A DNA stretch of 64,000 bases from Adiantum capillus-veneris (taxonomy: Eukaryota; Streptophyta; Polypodiopsida; Polypodiales; Pteridaceae). The notes beneath the pieces are model-generated. The model made no database searches and was not told the origin of the DNA. It saw only the letters and a program-made list of their open reading frames with translations. The stretch lies in NCBI GenBank assembly GCA_014529385.2, contig CM043966.1, forward strand, positions 141,966,211 to 142,030,210, given 5' to 3'. The translations under genes and the position numbers were made by a program. Positions 33,838 through 45,419 of this stretch are shown piece after piece. Numbering within the stretch: position 1 is the first letter of the stretch; each line of letters starts with the position of its first letter.

Positions 33838-34412
33838 TTGAGCTGAGTAGGCTTATCACATACTACTTGCAATGTAGACCCATCTCTTATTTTAATATGT
33901 TTTCATAAGCAGACATCCCTCAAGAAGTATCCATATGATTTCTTTTAAATCCTTTTGTAATTCCACTTTAGTCCAATTGGCCTGCTTTTTTAAATTACTT
34001 AAGTAGCAACCTATGAGCAGCCATTCATCCTTGTAAAAATCTTGTCATAAGGATTCAAGTGAAGATACAATGCATATATCATCACACTTTGCATGAGAGG
34101 TTGTGTAGAATTTTGTGCCCACATTTTGAGCTGAGTAGGCTTATCACATACAACTTGCAATGGAGACCCATCTCTTCTTTTTATATGTTTCCATAAGTAG
34201 ACATCCCTCAAGAAGTATCCATATGATTTCTTTTAAATCCTTTTTAATTCTGCTTCAATCCAATTGGCCTGCTTTTGTAAAGTACTTAAGTAGCGACCTA
34301 TGAGTAGCCATTCATCCTTGTAAAACTCCTGTGAGAAGGATTCAAGTGAAGATACAATGCATATATCATCACACTTTGCATGAGAAGTTTGTAGAATTTT
34401 GTGCCCACATTT
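33838..34412. repeat. 288-bp tandem duplication inside the gypsy pol
   Basis: The segment 33838-34125 is repeated at 34126-34412, both starting ttgagctgagtaggcttatc and ending gtgcccacatt. The copies differ at scattered sites. It lies between RNase H and integrase and duplicates the linker (MIYALYLHLNPYDKIFTRM, SYGYFLRDVYLWKHIK), so it arose in this copy after insertion or in its parent. Confidence 0.92.
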
Positions 34413-35490
34413 TCTATCTCATCAACCATATCATCCTCATCTTCATACCTTGCCCTTGAAATAATATCTACCATTGGATTATCTTTTCATGTAATGTGAT
34501 TAAATTCTTGGCTCAAGGACTTTCTATAAGAAATTCACCAAATCATAGCAATGTTAGGGGTAGAAAAACGTGCAATCATCCGTAGAAGTGGTAAGCAATC
34601 AATCTCCACGACTATGGATGCTCCAATCAAGTAATCTTTGTCACACTTTAATGTCGTAACCACTCCCCATAACTCCCTTTTTACCTATAAATATGCTCTT
34701 TGGAAAGAAGTTAGAACCTTGGTCCCAAACCTCACCACATACCTATGTTCCTCTTTATCATCTTGTCCTATTGCCCATCTTATCCCTATTGGACTAGTGT
34801 TCACCATCACAATCACTGGTATAGTTGACCTTCCTCAAAGTTGGTGAAGATAATAGTTTTTGCTTCAATTTTCTCATAGATTTTAGATGTACAATGTTCC
34901 ATTGAATCCTTTGGTTTTTCCTTAGAAATTGATGGGGAGGATCTGTGACATGTGCATAACATGGAATCCATACGTGATAGAAGACACATGCACCTAAAAA
35001 TCTTCTCACCTCTTTGATATTTATGCATGATTCTTCCATCCTTTGTATTTCATCCACTTTAGTTAGGCAAGGTTGCCAGCCATGAGGAGTACAAATATGC
35101 CCCAGAACCAATATTTTTGCAACCCCAAATACTAACTTTTTTCCTCCTTTTGTCTAGATAAGGTAAGGTTCTCTTCTTCCAACCTTGTTAAAATTTTGTC
35201 ACAATCATTGATGTGGTTTGCCCCATATTTGTGGCACCCCTCGAATCTAGAGCCTCATCTGGCTCATCATCAAGAAAGGGCATTGTAATTTGAGGTATGA
35301 AGTCACGTAGGACTTTGTTCATGCCATTCATCATGTGTGCAACCAAGTTGGTTGCTTTGTGTAGTAAAATACACATCCTTACCAAACCCAAAGGTGTCCT
35401 CATGGTAGTTAAGTCCCTACTTTCCATTGCTAGTTGGAACTGATCATACCTTGAGCACAAATCCCCCATAGAATATATTTTCTTTCTTGA
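34413..35490 (-). pseudogene. Ty3/gypsy reverse transcriptase C-terminal part and RNase H (minus strand)
   Basis: The RT part reads IYSMGDLCSRYDQFQLAMES, TMRTPLGLVRMCILLHKATN and MMNGMNKVLRDFI, then ITMPFLDDEPDEA with the DD pair preserved, and EVRRFLGACVFYHVWIP. RNase H follows at about 34440-34850 (YVVRFGTKVL, KRELWGVVTTL, DCLPLLRMIA, FNHIT-KDN). Frameshifts and stops are frequent. The frame loses homology upstream of about 35490, so the fingers part of RT, the protease and gag are missing. The piece continues into the integrase below. Confidence 0.87.
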
Positions 35491-37643
35491 ACGAGAGATA
35501 CCCCTCCTCGGGGGTCTATGCACAAATATACAATTTACACCTTTATACAATTTTGAATATACATCAGAGTTGCGGAAGCATTTGCATAGGGGAGGAGCTC
35601 TTAGCACCCAACCAAGCATGGAGTTTAAGCCATGAGCCGGACTACATCGAGAGGTACCTAGCGACTATTGCTACCCCTATTTTGGTGTTATGAATGAAAG
35701 AGTACTCAAGAAAAATATAACATTATGGAGGGTGAATATATGTGTACACCACATTGCAGGAACACACACACACACAGAGTATAGTAGAGGATGAAAGAGA
35801 GTGCATAGAGATGTGAGAGAATGACAACAGAGAGTCTTTAAATGCCCCCTCTAAATGAAATAAGAAACCATATATTAATGCAATGTTAAAATTTGGATAT
35901 ATTATAACATTAAAAAAGTAGTTTATGACAAAATAACTAGCAGAGCACCAGACCCTGTGTAGGGATCGACTGGTCTACCCATCCACTTCCACTTTACTAT
36001 GGACAGAGAGAATTTCACTTCACCAAGAGTGAGAGCCAGAACACCTCCAACCTACCTGAGCCAGACACAATTTGAGGCTGCTTCGCCTCCATCCATGAAC
36101 CGAAGCTCTGAAAGGATCCCAAGTACCAATAGGTGGTAGGGTATCAACACCAACCATACTAGTTTATGCGCCATGCCTGTTCAATGCCCAGCACCAGGTG
36201 TTTAGGCAAAGCCAAGGCAAAATCCCCGACGCGTTAACTGTGTAGGTCATTCAACCCCGACGCATTAATCGTGTAGATGAACCTAACAAAAATAAGAAGA
36301 CCTAGGCAACACCCCTGATCCAGCAAAGCCCTAGGTCAATGATCCTTTTATCTAAGGCTAAGCAATGTAGGTGATCCTAGTCTTGTAGTGATGCTTCCAT
36401 GAGAAACATAACACGTGAGTTTGGCCAATCACAATAGCACTTTCCATATGCACAAACAATCTTTTTCAAGCAATTAGACTCCCGTTAGACTGTACAGGGT
36501 CTCTACCCTTACATGTCAACCATAAACCATCCAGATCACTTCATGATCTAATCCAAAAACCATAAATCATAATCCAATCACATCACACGATTGAGCACTC
36601 CACCCAACTCGGGTGAGGCACAACCAATCCTGTATAACCACTTTAGAACATAACATGGCTGCAAAAATTTTGTCATCATAGCCATATCCAAAAAAAAAAA
36701 CAAGAGCCACACCAGCTTCCCCCACAAAAACCACAACAATAATCCATGAGGGAATCCCAACCCTTAACCACCAATCATATTCACAATGAACCGACTCCCA
36801 CACTTGGAGTTTGACATATCCCCTGCATTCAATCGGAGTCCACACACATATGACTCTTAAGACATGATCTTTTCATGCATAAAATAAGTTTGACCAGCAA
36901 TTGAACATGATATAAAAATCCAATTTTAACAACATCTAACCATGCGAAGTTGATGCATCATATCTGCACTTCACCCCTCTAAAGGTGGAAAGCAATCACA
37001 CCCATGCACATGAGGTATCCACATCAACCCATAAGGTTCCATACATTATATGACAACGCTCCATCACCATAAACATGATGCAAAACATCTCTAATCTTTA
37101 GGTCAACCATAAACCATAACTTCACACATATGCAAAAAACAACTATTTGACATTTTTGAGAGCATGCATAACATACAAATGAAAGTATTTGACCTCAAAC
37201 CAATGCATCAAGTTCAGATCCATATTATAGACTAGCACTCTATCCAATCACTTTACCCATATGATACTCACACAACAAATGGTAACCCAAAAAGAAAGCC
37301 ACTTTAATCATATATGTCGATGTGATTCGGGTTGTCTAACCATATACCCTCACATAAGTTTATAGGCATCTAATAACTAAAATAAACTCACCAAAAGAAA
37401 CCATAAATCATACATAAGAGGTTCGGTTAACTCACAACATCATATGGTACTCCCCCTTGGTAGCACCCCTACACACTGTCAGGCATTTTTTGAATGAGCA
37501 TAAAGTCATTAGATCATGCCAAAAATCTTGCTAACTAGCCTCATGTATATATGTGTACATAGTGCTTTGAGTCTTGGGAGTGACCACGTAAAAATTCATG
37601 TACAAAGGTTTGGTTTTGTCGGGCTTGGGTACTAGTTTTTTGG
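35491..37643. other. Unassigned sequence, no gene
   Basis: No protein that I recognise. It includes a 33-bp near-duplication at about 36228-36285 (ccccgacgcgttaactgtgtag / ccccgacgcattaatcgtgtag, each followed by a similar tail) and a short A/C-rich patch. It may be an LTR or untranslated part of an element, but I found no partner copy in the window. Confidence 0.4.
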
Positions 37644-38012
37644 GTTGTTGAGTCCCCAAAACATGGTTTTCAATAATTATTTTCATCCGTGCTTTATAGC
37701 TTGTGAATCGTACTTGTACATCATGAGTTATATGCATCCAAAGTGGGCGGTCTTGACTTAGGAAGTAATTGCAAATGCATGCGACAAAGGCAACTGGGCC
37801 AACTTAATGATCTAAAATTAGAAATTGTGTTGTTGAGTCCCCAAAACATGGTTTTCAATAAGTATTTTCATCCGTGCTTTATAGCTTGTGAATCGTACTT
37901 GTACATCATGAGTTATATGCATCCAAAGTGGGCGGCCTTGACTTAGGAAGTAATTGCAAATGCATGCAACAAAGGCAACTGGGCCAACTTAATGATCTAA
38001 AATTAGAAATGC
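37644..38012. repeat. 185-bp tandem duplication, nearly identical copies
   Basis: The segment 37644-37828 is repeated at 37829-38012 with only a few differences (for example gggcggtcttg versus gggcggccttg). The near-identity implies a recent local duplication. No coding function. Confidence 0.93.
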
Positions 38013-38069
38013 TGAGATTTAAATTTTTGGAAGTAGCCAAAGTAATGGGCTCTGAGCCGTGCGTGCTTT

Positions 38070-38073
38070 ACGG
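38070..38073. repeat. Target-site duplication, left copy (ACGG)
   Basis: acgg precedes the element at 38074 and recurs at 42942-42945 after it. Confidence 0.65.
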
Positions 38074-38241
38074 TGTGAGCGGGATGAAAACACACACAGC
38101 GCCTCTATAACGACCCGACACACACTCTTGGGAAGATACACACACACACTAGGGGGCACCACTCGGCTTACACAACACACCTGGTCGAGACAGGGAACAC
38201 ACCTCTGGAGTGAGAGGAGAGAGACTATCCACTTGCCCACT

Positions 38242-38275
<34 letters not shown>

Positions 38276-39207
38276 AAAAAACTTAGCTCAAAAGAGGAGA
38301 ATTTCTGATGTTTAGATACAATTGAGCTTGGGCCAACACCAATGGGGCAAATAGCTCACACAATATGGATAAAATAAGCCAGATACAATCACAAACTAGA
38401 GCAGAAACTTCGCTCATAGGAGAAACTTACACAGAAAAAGAGTGAGGAATTTGGAAAAATGGACAGCGCCATCACGTCCGGAACGGCCCAAAATCCCAGT
38501 CTACAATGTCAAAGTGCTCAAATCCGACCTCGGATGAGCAGTTTACGGCCAAAACAGGCTCCAAAAACCCAAAAAACACACCTGCGGCTGTTCCTCCTCT
38601 CTTCTCCACGTTTTTTCTGGTTTTCTCTCTCTTTTTTCAGTTCCCACACTTAGCTTTATTAGTTGGGCACCCTTGGCCTTTTAGATGACCTCAAACGGAC
38701 CCCGAACAGGCCAAAAACTGACCTCGCAGTGCATAGTTGTCACCTTTTTGCATCATTTGCACACCTGGCACTCAGCTTTTTTCCAATAATGCATCTCGCC
38801 ACCACGTGAAGTGGCCCCCAAAAGTGGTCCTCATGATGACCTTTCTGCATAATTATCACAAGGAAACACCCACGTTGTGTCCGTACTCATCCACGTGCAA
38901 ATATTGACCCCGTTCGCCCTCCTGACGCCACTAGATGCCATCTGACGCACCTGCTTACCTCATGTCGTCGGCCCGCGGATAGCTTTCTCGAGAAGTTTTA
39001 CACGCTATAAACTCCTCATTATTGTAGAAAAAACATACTGGTACTGGTGATAGTGAAAATCGATGCACTATGTACATGCTGTCCTACCTGTACACATGTG
39101 GGCCCCACGTAACCACCTGGCTCTGCAAAATGGGCAATTCCTTATTTGATGCACCATGCATGTGTATGTACATATGCACAATCCCTTGCTCCAAAAAACT
39201 CCTGACA
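38074..39207 (-). repeat. 3' LTR of the young gag-only element
   Basis: On the minus strand it starts TGTCAGGAG and ends CTCACA. It carries (CA)15 at 38243-38273 on the plus strand, where the partner LTR has about 10 repeats. Confidence 0.92.
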
Positions 39208-39230
39208 TAATTTGCCCACCCCCTAGCCTG
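39208..39230 (-). promoter_or_regulatory. Polypurine tract of the young gag-only element
   Basis: On the minus strand aggctagggggtgggcaaat lies directly upstream of the LTR start TGTCAGG. Its position fixes the element's orientation as minus, in agreement with the gag ORF. Confidence 0.7.
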
Positions 39231-39257
39231 CTAGAGCATTCATGCTCAGCAGCAGCA

Positions 39258-40748
39258 CTAGTAGATGCTCATTCCACCTGGATCAAAAGGCCAAAGGCAT
39301 ATAGCCTGATTCACAAGAAGCATCATAACATCACACCTACATTTGTCAACAATCAACCAAAATGCACCATAGGCATATCCAAGTAACACATCCGCCCTAT
39401 CTGGAGTTCCAAAAGCATAAATATTGCATGCCGCATTCAACCCAACCGATAGAGACAACTCAAGTGACTCATCACTTGGCATCTTGGCTTCTCTAGCCAT
39501 ATCAACAACATGCAAATCATGCACCCAAGTAGCTAAAAGCATTGTGTGAAGGTAAAGTTGTTGATATCCAAAGCACAAAAGTATCCCCGCAGCACACATA
39601 TCCCTAGCATAGGCATCAACATAGCTGAGATTGGACTCATATATGCCAAACCCCTTCTCATCATCATAAGCATACTCATCATCACACATAACTTTATCCA
39701 CATCATAATCATGGCTAGCACCACTATCCACAGCTTCTAGCATGGGTTCATCAATCTCCAAGAATACAGATCCATGCTCTAAACCACAATCATGCTCACA
39801 AATTGGTTCAATCACTGCACATACATCAAAATATGGCTTCAAAATAGGCTCCATATCCAACAAATCCACAAAATGGCTCTCAACCTTGCCCTCTTCCCTA
39901 ATTTCCAAGGAACTAGTATCCAAAGATACGTGCTCATCATCAATAACCTCAACCTCACACTCACACCCAGAATCACAAGGTACACAAGTAGCCAATGCAT
40001 CCTCTTCAAGACTTTTCAATCCTGTATCCAAAGCATTACTCACCTCTTTAGGCTCTTCCATAAACCTGTCAACCTGCAAGACCTCTTTACGCTTCACAAT
40101 AGACCTTGGGAAGAAACGAGAAACATCATAGGATAGGCTACTTTTCACCTGCTTAGGCTTAACTTCATCTTCCATGTCAAATCCATTTTGCACATGCATA
40201 CCTGTATTGATACCATGTTCCTCAAGACGCTTAAACTTCCATTCCTTGTGCTTTGCAATGCATACTGCATCTTCAAAAGACTCGGGCCTCTTCAACTCAA
40301 CCTCGAACCGCAACCAAGGTGACAAACCATCAACAAAAGAACTTTTCTTCAATGAACAAGGGGGGGTCTCATCCTTAAGAGCAACACACCAACGAGTCCA
40401 TAAATCTGTAAAACCTTGTACATAGGCATCAATACCTTGACAAGAACCTTGCTTAAGAGCATTGAGCTCATTCCATACTGCATTTGTATCTTCAAAAACC
40501 TGGAAACGCTCTAAAAAAGCTTCTATAAACTTGTCAAGACTCAAACCATAAGAAGAAGCCACTGCTTCTTTAGCTTCCAAATCCATGAACCAAACACGGG
40601 CCTCATCTTTCAAAAGCAATCCAAATAGCCTCAAAATCTTGTCCTCATCACACATATTGTTGCTTATGCATGCCACCTCGACTTGCTCCAGAAAGTCTTC
40701 CGCATCTTCACCACTTCTTCCATGAAATTCCGGATAAGAGAAAGCCAT
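39258..40748 (-). CDS. gag-like protein of a non-autonomous LTR element (496 aa, intact)
   Basis: I chose the ATG at 40748 (MAFSYPEFHGRSGEDAEDF); upstream the frame is open but starts only with TTG. Residues 1-190 form a retrotransposon gag domain (DEARVWFMDLEAKEAV, FIEAFLERFQVF, YVQGFTDLWTRWCVAL, FVDGLSPWLRFEVELKRP). A basic segment follows, then an acidic, Ser/Asp-rich stretch (about 230-370), and a C-terminal part of about 120 residues with hydrophobic segments (AAGILLCFGYQQLYLHTMLL, GAFWLIV) and an unknown role. No CCHC zinc knuckle was found. It should assemble particles; packaging by an unusual route is possible. The intact frame over 1.49 kb contrasts with all other retroelement ORFs in the window. 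Confidence 0.88.
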   Translation of the reverse strand: MAFSYPEFHGRSGEDAEDFLEQVEVACISNNMCDEDKILRLFGLLLKDEARVWFMDLEAKEAVASSYGLSLDKFIEAFLERFQVFEDTNAVWNELNALKQGSCQGIDAYVQGFTDLWTRWCVALKDETPPCSLKKSSFVDGLSPWLRFEVELKRPESFEDAVCIAKHKEWKFKRLEEHGINTGMHVQNGFDMEDEVKPKQVKSSLSYDVSRFFPRSIVKRKEVLQVDRFMEEPKEVSNALDTGLKSLEEDALATCVPCDSGCECEVEVIDDEHVSLDTSSLEIREEGKVESHFVDLLDMEPILKPYFDVCAVIEPICEHDCGLEHGSVFLEIDEPMLEAVDSGASHDYDVDKVMCDDEYAYDDEKGFGIYESNLSYVDAYARDMCAAGILLCFGYQQLYLHTMLLATWVHDLHVVDMAREAKMPSDESLELSLSVGLNAACNIYAFGTPDRADVLLGYAYGAFWLIVDKCRCDVMMLLVNQAICLWPFDPGGMSIY

Positions 40749-41794
40749 GGTTACCCAAGTTACAATGCTTTGAGAATCCCTTTGAACACACGTGCAAGAA
40801 CCCAAAACTTTTCACTTCCCAATCCCCAGAAACTTCAATGGAGCTCAACTTTAGATAAGGACAAACACATGCATATCAAATGAGTTTTCATAGTTGATCA
40901 TCGGAATGACAACAGGCAAAGGACATTCCAGGATCTCTCTCAATCTTCTTGGCCCAAACATAAAGACTATGCGTTGCTGGAAAAAAATCTTCCTTGACAC
41001 ATGAACATTTATCTGGATTCTCTGAGTTAAATGAAATGGAGTGAATTGAGGGCCATTTTGATCATCCATTAAAGCCAACCATGAAGCTCCCAAGAAGGCA
41101 CACCTGACTCAACCTCTGATTTTGCCAAAATTTCAGTAGCATAACATCATAAATGGCTCAAAATACCAAAAAACCAGCCATCATAACTTGAGAAAATTTC
41201 GACAGAGTTTCCCCAAAAGTAGAGCAGTAGGAACCCAAAATATAGACTGTCTATGTATGCATAAACTGTCAACAATAGAACCCGAGCATCAAGTAGGACT
41301 CACTAGTACATAGCCTATGGCGAGGTCACAAAAAGGGTGCTCCAGCTACCTGTATCACCGAAAGGATCTCCACATTTGAGAATCCCCCAGCTCAATAAAA
41401 ACCTCACGCTATCGACCCTCACACGAAGGCTAATGCAAATCGCATATAGTCAAGTCTCATAAATGACTATCTTCCAGACCAAGTCTCAGAAATGGCAGGG
41501 ACTGCCAAATACAACCAAGTATGGCTCCACAAATGCGTACAATGGCAGTTTCCACAAGGAACGTACAATCCAGCAGACAATGCGCTCAAATAGGCGCCAA
41601 GTGATGCATTCCCACAACAACTGCAAGTGACATCACTGCTAGTATATCACTGTACTCCAGCTACCTGTACCTGTGTGAATCACCTGGACCTGTACCTGTC
41701 CCTGTAACCTGTAACCTGTACTCTACAACCTACAACCTGTAATCCCGAAGTTCGAAGCTCGAAGCTCGAAGCAGAAGGTACTCGAAGAAGATCC
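40749..41794 (-). other. Leader region of the young gag-only element
   Basis: About 1 kb without a coding frame lies between the primer-binding site and gag. It includes a short iterated ctgtaacctgta/gaagctcgaagc patch near 41690-41780. It presumably carries the packaging signal, which cannot be identified by eye. Confidence 0.5.
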
Positions 41795-41814
41795 TCCGTG
41801 GGGGCACCAAAAGA
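41795..41814 (-). promoter_or_regulatory. Primer-binding-site candidate
   Basis: On the minus strand, directly after the LTR end, the text reads ttcttttggtgcccccacgg. A TGGTGCC-type start just inside the 5' LTR is usual for a tRNA primer site, but I cannot name the tRNA. Confidence 0.5.
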
Positions 41815-41815
41815 A

Positions 41816-42941
41816 TGTGAGCGGGATGAAAACACACACAGCGCCTCTATAACGACCCGACACACACTCTTGGGAAGATACACACACACACTAGGGGGCA
41901 CCACTCGGCTTACACAACACACCTGGCCGAGACAGGGAACACACCTCTGGAGTGAGAGGAGAGAGACTATCCACTTGCCCACTCCACACACACACACACA
42001 CACACCCCCAAAAAACTCAGCTCAAAAGAGGAGAATTTCTGATGTTTAGATACAATTGAGCTTGGGCCAACACCAATGGGGCAAATAGCTCACACAATAT
42101 GGATAAAATAAGCCAGATACAATCACAAACTAGAGCAGAAACTTCGCTCATAGGAGAAACTTACACAGAAAAAGAGTGAGGAATTTGGCAAAATGGACAG
42201 CGCCATCACGTCCGGAACGGCCCAAAACCCGAGTCTACAATGTCAAAGTGCTCAAATCCGACCTCGGATGAGCAGTTTACGGCCAAAACAGGCTCCAAAA
42301 ACCCAAAAAACACACCTGCGACTGTTCCTCCTCTCTTCTCCACGTTTTTTCTGGTCTTCTCTCTCTTTTTTCAGTTACCACACTTAGCTTTATTAGTTGG
42401 GCACCCTTGGCCTTTTAGATGACCTCAAACGGACCCCGAACAGGCCAAAAATTGACCTCGCAGTGCATAGTTGTCACCTTTTTGCATCATTTGCACACCT
42501 GGCACTCAGCTTTTTTCCAATAATGCATCTCGCCACCACGTGAAGTGGCCCCCAAAAGTGGTCCTCATGATGACCTTTCTGCATAATTATCACAAGGAAA
42601 CACCCACGTTGTGTCCGTACTCATCCACGTGCAAATATTGACCCCGTTCGCCCTCCTGACGCCACTAGATGCCATCTGACGCACCTGCTTACCTCATGTC
42701 GTCGGCCCGCGGATAGCTTCCTCGAGAATTTTTACGCGCTATAAACTCCTCATTATTGTAGAAAAAACATACTGGTACTGGTGATAGTGAAAATCGATGC
42801 ACTATGTACATGATGTCCTACCTGTACACATGTGGGCCCCACGTAACCACCTGGCTCTGCAAAATGGGCAATTCCTTATTTGATGCACCATGCATGTGTA
42901 TGTACATATGCACAATCCCTTGCTCCAAAAAACTCCTGACA
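41816..42941 (-). repeat. 5' LTR of the young gag-only element
   Basis: A direct repeat of 38074-39207, with roughly 14 substitutions over about 1.1 kb noted by eye and (CA)10 instead of (CA)15. Confidence 0.92.
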
Positions 42942-43409
42942 ACGGCATCGCATTTGGTGGTCGTACAGTGCACTATGCTCCTGAGAAGTTGGTCCTGAGA
43001 AGGGGTCAAGTTGGAAAATTTCTGTGGGGAGAGAAGGGACTTGGAGAAGAGTGGGAGGAATGTGCCATGTGGATATGGGATAATCCCACATAGGGGAAAG
43101 TGGGCTAAAAAAAAAGGGTATATAGGGCAAGTTGGGAGCCCATTTGGGGTGTAACACTTGAGAGGAGCTTGGCTATGGGGGACTCATGGACTCTTCGGGG
43201 AGAATCAGGCACATTTTTTGGGTTCCCACCTGCCTGCCCAGGCGCCTAGCCCTATTTTTGGTCCCCTGGACACTACCCCCACCCCTTCCCTTTGCCAAAA
43301 AGTCATCGGCTGTCCATTTCATACCCAAATTGAGCCCAAAAAAGGACCAATCCAATAGAGCCTTGCAAGAGAGCCTTATCAGCTGAGGAGAGAGAAGAAA
43401 TATCCATCT
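42942..43409. other. Right flank of the young element, no gene
   Basis: The first four bases, ACGG, are the right target duplication. A TATA-like ggtatataggg near 43116 and surrounding G-rich text suggest an older LTR or promoter fragment into which the young element inserted. No coding frame recognised. Confidence 0.35.
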
Positions 43410-43700
43410 CTCGCATATCCTGCAATTAACACGCTCCAAAAGGTGACATCTCATCCATAACTTTTGTTGCTCTCATAAGGTCACCACATTTGGCATAAAT
43501 ATCGCCCAAAGCATTGCCTACATGTTTCCCTGATTAGCAACCACATCCTGAATTCTCTCAACCATTTGAAGATCTTGTTTAAGGCCACAAGCCTTCAAGG
43601 TGAAAGCATAGTTGATTTCAATTGGAGACATGCCTTCCCTTTGCATCTGGTAAAAACAGTCCATGGCTTCCTTGCATTCTAAGTTCCTCTTTATCAGCAA
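43410..43700 (-). pseudogene. PPR protein fragment (PLS class)
   Basis: The minus frame reads KEAMDCFYQMQREGMSP, INYAFTLKACGLKQDLQM and VERIQDVVANQGNM, then decays through stops and frame changes. These are pentatricopeptide-repeat words: a helix with ALxxFxxMQxEGxxP and the following TFxxxLKACG motif. PPR proteins bind organelle RNA for editing or processing. This fragment covers about two repeats of a protein that normally has many, with no start, targeting peptide or DYW domain, so it is a relic. Confidence 0.75.
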
Positions 43701-44410
43701 CATGTACATGTATTTACAATAAAATTTAAAGCTCAAAAGTGCTCACAAACACAAGTTTTTTCTTTTTTCAGTCACAACCACCCCATCTTTTGGCTTTTGG
43801 TCCCCAAATCTATGCCAAAACTCCCCACTCAAGGTGTTCCTAGGGTATAAGGACTCTTTGAACACACAAGTACAGTCAGTTTTCACAGTTTTGGTCTCTT
43901 TTTAGCCCTGGAGATAGTATACATGTATAATGTCTAACTTTGCATATTTGTGATTTTTATGTGCAAAACCCTCTCAAATGTCTTCTTAAGTTCTCAGCAA
44001 CCCTCAGTCATGCTGCAGAACCTCTTTATGAACTTTGTTTTTGCCATGTTTCGACTAAGAATCAACCTCTTTTCAAGGTTTCAATGCAAATAAAAAACTC
44101 AAGCAAATCTTCATTGATGGATAGCTCTATATCAAGATCAAATCATCTACCTAAAGCTACTCCTAAACATAAAAAATAGAATTTTACAATTGTGAGTAGA
44201 TAAACGCTTAACTGACACACACAGACTAGCTAATGCTTTTATCACCTCATCAACCACTCAAATACCAAAACAGGTACAATTCTAAACTAAAACCACCTAC
44301 ACGGGTGACCAAGGCAAGACACACGCTTCCTAGCACCTCTTTATGGGTCCTAGCTAAACTAAGATAAAAATAATACTCTAGCAAACTAGAGGGACTCTCA
44401 CCTCAGAGAA
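43701..44410. other. No recognisable gene
   Basis: AT-rich, non-coding DNA between the PPR relic and the inverted LTR relative. On the minus strand it continues downstream of that LTR similarity and may be part of the same element. Confidence 0.35.
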
Positions 44411-45223
44411 CAGAACCAATAACTCTATGTCGGGCAAGAACGAAGCTTAACCTGTAGGCGTGTGGAAACAAGAAGACGGATATCAAGCACCTTCTCGACC
44501 TTCTAAGACTAATCGAGGAAATCAAATCTAAGTGTTCTATACACTAGTGAAAGCAACCCAACCTATAATGCTCATGCTATCCAAAACTAGGCCAAATGCA
44601 TTCAAAATGTCACGAAACTCACAAGAAACACTCTCCTTATTACGAGATCAATATCCTATGGACTATGACTTGGTATTTGATCTCAAACTACCTCATGCAA
44701 CAATCACGTATAAAGACAGGTAACAAAATACAGGTCACCATTTTCCATTGTGCATGGTCCTAATGCGTAACTCTACTCGCCCCTTGAACCCATAGGTACA
44801 AAGAAATCACCGAACAGACATCCGATTTGCAACAAAACTCACCTGGAAGCTCGCTTCGTGACATCGCCAGAATCGTACAAACTTGGCATTGGATGGAAGC
44901 CCTCACTGTTGTTGCTAACACGTTTGCGGTGTCACTTTCACAATGGACCTTCCATAGAGCGAGTAGGGAAGAGAAGAAATCACACTCTTTTTCTCACTCT
45001 CTCTCTCTCTCTCTCTCAGACACAGCGTACAGTAAACTACGAGTTTGATTAATTCAAAAGTTGGGTTTAAGGGTTACAAAATTTAGCTTATATACAATTC
45101 TTCCCTAGAGGCTTGTTCCACAAAGTCTATCGGCTGCTCAAAAATTACAAAAAAATGTCATTCCGCTTCAAAAATAATGATACAATAAGTTGGAAAATTT
45201 TCTTCTGTGTTTTGTCGTCAACA
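44411..45223 (-). repeat. LTR relative of 19536-20404, inverted
   Basis: On the minus strand it starts TGTTGACGACAAA at 45223 and matches the 19536-20404 repeat to its end (ggttctg). It includes a short (GA)n at 44998-45018 where the other copy has (GA)40. A purine-rich caaagcggggagtgg lies just upstream on the minus strand as a possible polypurine tract. Confidence 0.75.
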
Positions 45224-45419
45224 ACCTCAGACATAACCACTCCCCGCTTTGGTGCTAAAATATTCAAATTTGGATACTTCTTTCTATTTTACACTTTTTT
45301 TTAAGTAACATGATATTTTGATTAAAAAAAGAACCAAAAAATGGTATTGAGACATGAAACAATGGTTATATGGATAGATTTGATTGCACAAGGCATTTGG
45401 TCACTCCATCACCAATGAT

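Larger units (their letters stand above)
38074..42941 (-). mobile_element. Young gag-only LTR retrotransposon (TR-GAG type), 4.87 kb
   Basis: Two long LTRs (38074-39207 and 41816-42941) are about 98-99 percent identical apart from a CA-repeat length difference. They flank one intact gag ORF on the minus strand. A 4-bp duplication, ACGG, flanks the element. The minus-strand order is 5' LTR (41816-42941), primer-binding site, leader of about 1 kb, gag, polypurine tract, 3' LTR (38074-39207). No protease, RT, RNase H or integrase is present, so enzymes must come from elsewhere. High LTR identity and an intact ORF indicate a recent insertion. Confidence 0.9.

Noticed and set aside
36567-36845. 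Hydrophobic minus-strand ORF of 92 codons
   Set aside because: No start context, no recognised family and no conserved neighbour; probably chance in AT/CA-rich DNA.
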